NCBI RefSeq assembly: GCF_029227915.1
Contig: NC_079878.1
Span: 1,426,001 to 1,490,000 of the forward strand
Length of the DNA: 64,000 bases
Direction of reading: 5' to 3'
Source: Hydractinia symbiolongicarpus
Taxonomy: Eukaryota > Cnidaria > Hydrozoa > Anthoathecata > Hydractiniidae
Below the pieces are notes generated by a model. The model had not been told where the DNA came from, searched no databases, and saw nothing but the letters and a program-made list of their open reading frames with translations. Every line of letters begins with the position of its first letter. Position 1 is the stretch's first letter. The translations under genes and the position numbers were made by a program. Of the stretch, positions 58,356 to 64,000 are shown piece after piece.

Positions 58356-58931
58356 CTAGTCGATAAGGCCCGTGGAAAAATCCACTTAGGCAGGATAACA
58401 GAGAAAAATAACCGTCATTTAAATTTTGATGACGTCAGCAGAGACATGTCAGAGCACAAAACTTTTTTTTTCAGAAATGTGTATGCCTGTTGCCTTCATC
58501 GTATAGATCTTGAAACGCTGATCAAGAAAATGTATAGGATCGTGCATTTTTGACAAACGGTTACAGAGATATTAGGGTTTGAAGGTTTTTTGATGAAGTC
58601 ATCAACCCGTCCATTTCCGAAACGGATTCAGGGACCCAGGTTTGGGAAACTTACCCAAATTGGTCAAAGGTGGTCCCTAGTTACCTACGCAGGAGATGAC
58701 GTCAGTTATTTCCACCCGTTTCCAAGTTATTTAGCCTTAAATTTAAAAGTGCAATGCAATGGCTTCACTAATCTTAATATACTTTCCTTTGACGTCAATA
58801 TTGCTTTAACGTCAAAGCTTGGTAATTTACAGAACAAATTTATAGACGATGTTTTATAGACTTTATCAAAGAAATTTTATCCACTTTGCAAAAGTGACAG
58901 ACAGACACACTTAGCGTATTATTATAAGAGA
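58356..58931 (-). mobile_element. Non-autonomous Helitron-like element, about 576 bp
   Basis: On the minus strand it begins TCTTATAATAATACGCTAAG, then TGTGTCTGTCTGTCACTTTT, and ends AAGTGGATTTTTCCACGGGC followed by CTTATCGACTAG and T. The interior matches 4274-4914 in inverse orientation (TATCCACTTTGCAAAAGTGA here on the plus strand). Its 5' end abuts another copy's 3' end. Confidence 0.72.
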
Positions 58932-59020
58932 CTAGTCGATTAGGCCCGTGGAAAAATCCACTTAGGCAGAAAAACAATTGAAAAGTTCTGTCATTTGAAT
59001 TTTGATGACATCAGCAAATA
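58932..59020 (-). mobile_element. 3' fragment of a second Helitron-like copy, in tandem
   Basis: CTAGTCGATTAGGCCCGTGG with the hairpin, directly adjoining the 5' end of the 58356-58931 copy. Similarity runs out near 59020. Confidence 0.6.
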
Positions 59021-62000
59021 TTTCAGTATATTGAATATGCCTTTTACTAAAAAAAATAATCTGAAAATGCATAAAAAGAAAGTATATAAGTCATAATTTA
59101 ACAAAAAAGTTCTTAAAATCTAACACAAAATATCAAATGTCAAATCGCATGAAATCCTCCAAACAAAACTTCAGACAAAATATGAAAAACAACGGCGTGC
59201 AAGGTGTAAAATCTAGTTAGTAGAAAGTTACAACAGTTAAACAGTTTCAGTCTGAACATTCAGTAATTTTTTATCATCACCAAATATTTATTCCCGTAAT
59301 TACATTAGTTTAAAGTTTAAAAAAAGTTTATAAAACAAAATATAAAAAAAATCCAACTTACACAACAGCTCACAGTCTAATTGTACAAAAATTTGTTCTT
59401 TCAGTATTTTGCATGTGGTCTTTTTCCACAAAAGTTTACACAGCATTTAAAAAACAGCAGTTTGCAACACAAACAATATAATCGGCAACCATACTATTCT
59501 CTGCTGAGAAATTTTAACCACAAAAGTAAAAAACCCAAGTAAATTTCCAAAAAAATGTCAACAACCTTTTTAAAAATATTAACCACTACCCTTGTAAAAA
59601 TATATAACCTTGTAATTTACATGCAAGCTCACAGAAGTTTAACAGGATGTCAACAACACATTTGTTTGATAACATTAATTATGCAAAAAAGTGCAAAAAA
59701 ATATGCTAGATTTTTTTTATAAAAAACGCGGTAAAATATAAAGACAGCTTTTAAGTGACTTTTTCCTGGCAAATGCGAGTCTGCCTGACACGTAACTCTA
59801 GCGACATAAAAACATAACGTCTAAACATATCTAAGCTCCACTCTTCACTTTCGAAGTAACTTCTTGTGGCTTTTAACTTTACTTTTGTACATCTATGTTC
59901 ACATAATATATATATAAAAAGGACAGAGTGTAAAACAAATTGGCAAATTTTTTAGGCTAATTAGTCAAATTAGAAATGCAAAAACAAAGTTTGAGTCATA
60001 ATTCATGTTATAACAACAACGATCAATTTAACAGTTCATTTTACGTCAATTTTTGCACTAAATTTGCAACACAAAATACAAATTCTAAATAATTCCTACG
60101 ATTTTCCTCAAAAGTTTAATAAAAATATAAAAGATGAGAGGTGAACGACAAAATCAAAGTTTGCAGAATTTAATTATTTTGGTATATACATATGTCTATT
60201 GATATATGCCCTTTATAACAATATTTCAAAATGTGAAAAAGAAAAACAGTTTGCAACAAAATCAGTAATTCTGATGATATTGCATACACTTTTCTCCACA
60301 AAAGTGTAAAAAAAGAATGGTTCTAGGAAATACTTCTGATTCAACAAAAATAGTATTTGTATCTTGTACTCAATAAATATTATCCAAAATTTCAAAAAAC
60401 TGCGATTTGGAACGCATCAAATTTATAAATAGAGAGGGATCGGTCATTTCGGTATGTTGTCCTGCCCAGTAAGAATTTATACAAAATATAAAAAAAACAC
60501 AAGTTTTTTCGATGTTGTACTCCCTCAAAAAAGTTGAAACTTTTCTTAATTAAGACAAAATCTCATAAACAAAAGCATTTTAGTCAAAACATCTAGAACA
60601 ACAAAAATCACTACACGTAAGGTACCAGAACTACTACATGTTAAATAAAAATCGTTTCGTCATATTGCATGTAACCGATGTATATAAGTTTAGTTACACA
60701 AAATGTGAAAAATACATTATTTGCATACACAAAATGTGAAAAAAACATTATTTGCATAAAAACAGTCCTTAAACTCTTCTTAAATATTATGTAATAATTT
60801 TTTAAAAGTTGTTGTGGCTTGTAATTTAAGCTTAAAATGTCAACTGAAATAAGTTACAGTCACATTCTTAGCAAAGACCACTAAGATAACACTACGATAG
60901 CTAGCTTAGCTACATGCAAAAAGCAACATAAAACTAAAGCAAACATAAGCTAGCTACAGCAGCTAATAGCTGGTCAGTTGAGTATAAAGTGGAGACTTAG
61001 CTAGGTATAAAGTCCGAGCTAGCTAAGCTATTAGGTTGTTGTTGGTGTGGTTGGTTTTATGATGCTAGCTAACAAACATGTCTCGCATCAATAATATCAT
61101 CAAAACTGAAAAAAACATAAACAAACCTTACAGAAACCTTTCTATACTTCATTTATATACCATGCCCCTTTTTAAATGCTTTTGTAAAGATTTATTTTGA
61201 AGGAAAGAGTAGAAATTGCTTAAAAAGAACAGCCATCTTTTTTGCAAACACAATTTCCGTTACTTTGTGCTAGAACTTCATTTAACAAACCACATAAAAC
61301 TCGCAGCTTTTCACGACAAAGAAGACATAATTTTTTCGGCGACTTCAAAGAGAATTTCGGCAACATCAAAGGAAAATGGCGATATCAACTTTGCCTGTCA
61401 CAGAGACACGGAACTGGCGTATTATTATATAGATCCCCGCAGCATGCTGAGATCATCGCATTCCTTAAAAGAAAGGAGCAAACCTTTTCATATTTTAAAA
61501 GCAATTAGAATAAGAGGAAGTTTCAATGGCAATTTAAATTAGAAAATATGAGTTAGCCTCTGAAACGTAAATTCGGCAGTTTTATAGCTAATTAACTTTC
61601 AAAGCAAATAATAAGGACGCCGGGTGTGTAAAAAGGGGAAAATGTTTGTCATTAAAGAATATAAAATATCAAAAAAATGTTTATTGCTGTAAATTCCTGA
61701 AACCTCTTAGATGTACAGATACTTGTTTTTGCACCGAAGTATCTAATTCTTTGTATGACGCGAAAACTAACGATAAAACGTCCGACACTTAGAAACTCAT
61801 AGGTGGTAAAGTTTATTAAGACTAATGAAAATGTTAATAAAATTTAAAAAACAATATTTTGGATCTTAAATTAGCTGTTCTTAAAATTCTCCAGTGCCTT
61901 TTTTATTACTTTATTTTGACTGAGTGGCTTAACTTAATTCATAACAAACAAACAAACATAAAATGGTATTATTGAGAAATTACGACAACAAAAACCGAGA

Positions 62001-62612
62001 GTCGGTCTGAAATTGTTATCATACAAAACCTTGGCTTAGTATCAACATTAGATGAATTTTGCATCATATTTTTTATGACGCAGAATCATACAAAGTAATT
62101 TAAAAAAATTTATCAAACGCTAATAAGCATCAACATTATGCCCAGCCACAAGTACAATTCTAGACAGGCAGACATTGCTGCTTGACATTAATGTAAATGT
62201 ATATATAAAAAAACAATAATAGAAACGTGCAAAAAAAAGTTACTGTCTATGGCATTCAGTTGTTTATAATGAACATTATGCTTGCAAAAAATTACTTCCA
62301 GTCTAAACTTCTCGATTTATAAGGAGAAAGTAGGAATGAAAGTAATCAATATATATATGCCGTTAATGTGAATATACGAGAATTGCAGTAAGCAATGTTT
62401 CATGTAAATAATATTTTTTTTCCATATTCAATATATGAAAAGAACATCGTTTCCCTTATAATTGCTGTTGTAAATGTAGAGAGAAAAATTGCAAATACTT
62501 TCAATAACCTTTGACCATTTGAATGGTCTTCTACCCGGCTTGAAACCTCTTTATTGGATTTATTCGATACTATTTCTTTCTTGTAGAGCTAAATCATAAA
62601 TGGAATACTTAC
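59021..62612. other. AT-rich region with degenerate short repeats, no gene recognised
   Basis: From 59400 to 60540 a loose motif (TTTCCACAAAAGTTTAC and variants, with TTTGCAACACAAA nearby) recurs irregularly, for example at about 59425, 60105, 60293 and 60520. 60890-61070 is rich in AGCTAGCT. Open frames at 61216-61542 have no recognisable domain. Confidence 0.4.
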
Positions 62613-63119
62613 CAGCAATAAAATAGCTGCAAAAATGAATGCAATTGTACTCGATGACAATTGAAGGTGCATTATGCTAAAGTTAGGCTACCAATTGTCG
62701 TTGCAAAACTTAATACATTTACAGCTTTTATATTGTCTGAACCTTCGGTTAATCTATTAATCTCTGAGTGGGCAATAGATTGAAAAATTTGTGGAATATC
62801 CAAGTAGAGTCAATGAAATCATTATCCAATAAATGTTCTTAGTAAACGCAAATGTAAGCAAAGATGCAACTTTAGTAATAGCTAATGACAACAACATTTC
62901 CTTTACTCGACCTGTTTTATAGACAATAACTGCAATGAATGGGTCTGCTACCAGTGAAACAAACCAAAGTAAAAATTGCCCTATGGCAAAATTAACTTGC
63001 GCCTTCTGTGGATTTATATCATCAAAATGAGGAAACAAAAAAATCACGGTGGCAGTAACTTCAACTCCAAATGAGTAAATTATTAAGCCGTGCAAAACAG
63101 CGTATTTAATATTCTTCAT
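62613..63119 (-). pseudogene. First exon of an MFS transporter (MFSD8/CLN7-like?), frameshifted
   Basis: MKNIKYAVLHGLIIYSFGVE starts at 63119. Several membrane helices follow (FAIGQFLLWFVSLVADPF, then MLLSLAITKVASLLTFAF) with the MFS loop-like KTGRVKEML. Near 62810 the frame changes, and MFS-like sequence resumes (IPQIFQSIAHSEINRLTEGS). Near 62665 it changes again into a hydrophobic helix ending at a GTAAGT donor (last base 62613). Two indels in one exon suggest a pseudogene or assembly errors; no downstream exon is seen before the spacer. The family call is firm for MFS, weak for MFSD8. Confidence 0.6.
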
Positions 63120-64000
63120 TTTTTAATGTTGTTCCTACAATGAAAAGAATGAGAGGAACTGTGGGGAAATTCTTGCAACATGAACGCAAAGAAAATACAG
63201 TTTATCATCATAAAACACTCTAATATAAAATTTGGTGGTAAATATTTAAGCCTAAGGTATTTCCCAATTTGGATTGATTGAAGTTTTCTCAACCTTTTAG
63301 AGGTATATTAATACTGACGATATTTTCCTTGTTTAATGCACTCAATTTTCAGTTAAACATTTCTGGTTCGCCAAAATGTACCTATTCCTAAATTTTTAAC
63401 ACTAAACTCTGTCTTATGCGCTCATAGGATTAAACCTTTTTAATCCAGTTAGGAGTTCTTTGCTATTCTTTTTCTTTTGCTTCTGTGAACATTCTAACTT
63501 CCTCCAAAAAAATCCTTTCACTGCGTAGCACTGTTGTATTTTTTATAGAGCCATGTTTTTTCGCGAACAATATCAGGAAGAATATTCTTCCTGATATTGT
63601 TCACGAAAAATTGGAACTTTATTCAGCTTTACATGGTACACTTATACTACGTCTTCTAAGGAAAAAAATGGCAGCAGTTTTTCTGTAACAGTTTAAAATT
63701 TGCAAAATTCCTCCCCTCTTCCTTCGAACGAAACATTTGTTTTGGTAATCGTTACATTAACCTGCGTAAGTAAAGGCTCGTTTCCTTTTGTTTTAAGAAC
63801 TTGACATTTTGAATGTCTTTTTTAATTATCCAAAGTTATTAAATCTGGACGTTTGAGAAATTTTCTTTTTAATCTCATCTGGATCTAGAGTTTGTTGCTA
63901 GGCAGCACGCGCAACCTTTTTGCTATGTCACAATTCTTGATTAAAGTGAGGTGTATTTGTCATCTAGGATACTAATTATTATTATTTAAGTTTACAGAAC
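63120..64000. other. Terminal region, no gene apart from a palindrome
   Basis: Non-coding sequence upstream of the MFS exon, with the palindrome at 63557-63610. Confidence 0.4.
63557..63610. repeat. 54-bp near-perfect palindrome
   Basis: TTTTTCGCGAACAATATCAG then GAAGAAT (63557-63583) pairs with 63584-63610 without any loop and with a single mismatch (CGCG against CGTG). Confidence 0.9.

Noticed and set aside
61216-61542. Two overlapping plus-strand frames of about 90-108 codons
   Set aside because: No domain, no splice-supported extension and no clear upstream signals.

Overview
The window is animal nuclear DNA, most likely from a cnidarian and perhaps a hydrozoan. This is inferred from spliced genes with short introns, an AT-rich background, one-LRR-per-exon and one-EGF-per-exon architecture, and a Polinton gene set whose protein families I associate with cnidarian genomes. 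No species is named because no diagnostic gene is present.

Layout. 1-13.5 kb is repeat-rich and has no supportable host gene. It holds two near-identical 1.16-kb direct copies, Helitron-like elements in head-to-tail arrays, a 9-bp minisatellite, a 405-bp (AAAT)n block and a 1-kb (GACA)n block that has grown inside a Helitron-like copy. 13.5-14.7 kb is a decayed copy of the first exon of a repeat-bearing kinase gene, running in frame into the 3' end of a Penelope-like element. 15,483-32,445 is a complete-length but dead Polinton/Maverick (adintovirus-like endogenous element) with about 200-bp terminal inverted repeats and a 5-bp target duplication. 34.8-37.2 kb is an intact two-exon TKL kinase gene with nine N-terminal YVDN repeats. 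38.0-38.3 kb is a pogo/Tigger-like MITE. 40.2-51.3 kb (minus strand) is a 15-exon gene for a type I membrane receptor with signal peptide, LRRs, LRRCT, six EGF domains and one transmembrane segment; all splice phases agree. 53-57 kb has tandem repeats and a broken Penelope-like retroelement. 58.4-59.0 kb has Helitron-like copies. At 62.6-63.1 kb is a damaged first exon of an MFS transporter.

Polinton logic. The plus-strand left half carries protein-primed DNA polymerase B, small membrane proteins, a Fic-domain protein, the packaging ATPase and a BRO-N/DUF3627 protein. The opposite-facing middle block carries the major capsid protein, a 15-repeat zinc-knuckle protein, a small membrane protein and the integrase. 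The right part has the putative minor capsid (penton) protein and membrane-active or structural proteins. Six genes each have one in-frame TAA or TAG, the capsid, Fic and zinc-ribbon genes have frameshifts, and the polymerase lacks its catalytic C-terminal half. The copy is therefore a fossil, although several genes are still open. Two features are unusual: Fic plus BRO plus zinc-knuckle cargo reminiscent of giant viruses, and a GC-rich palindromic module copied many times inside the element, including inside reading frames.
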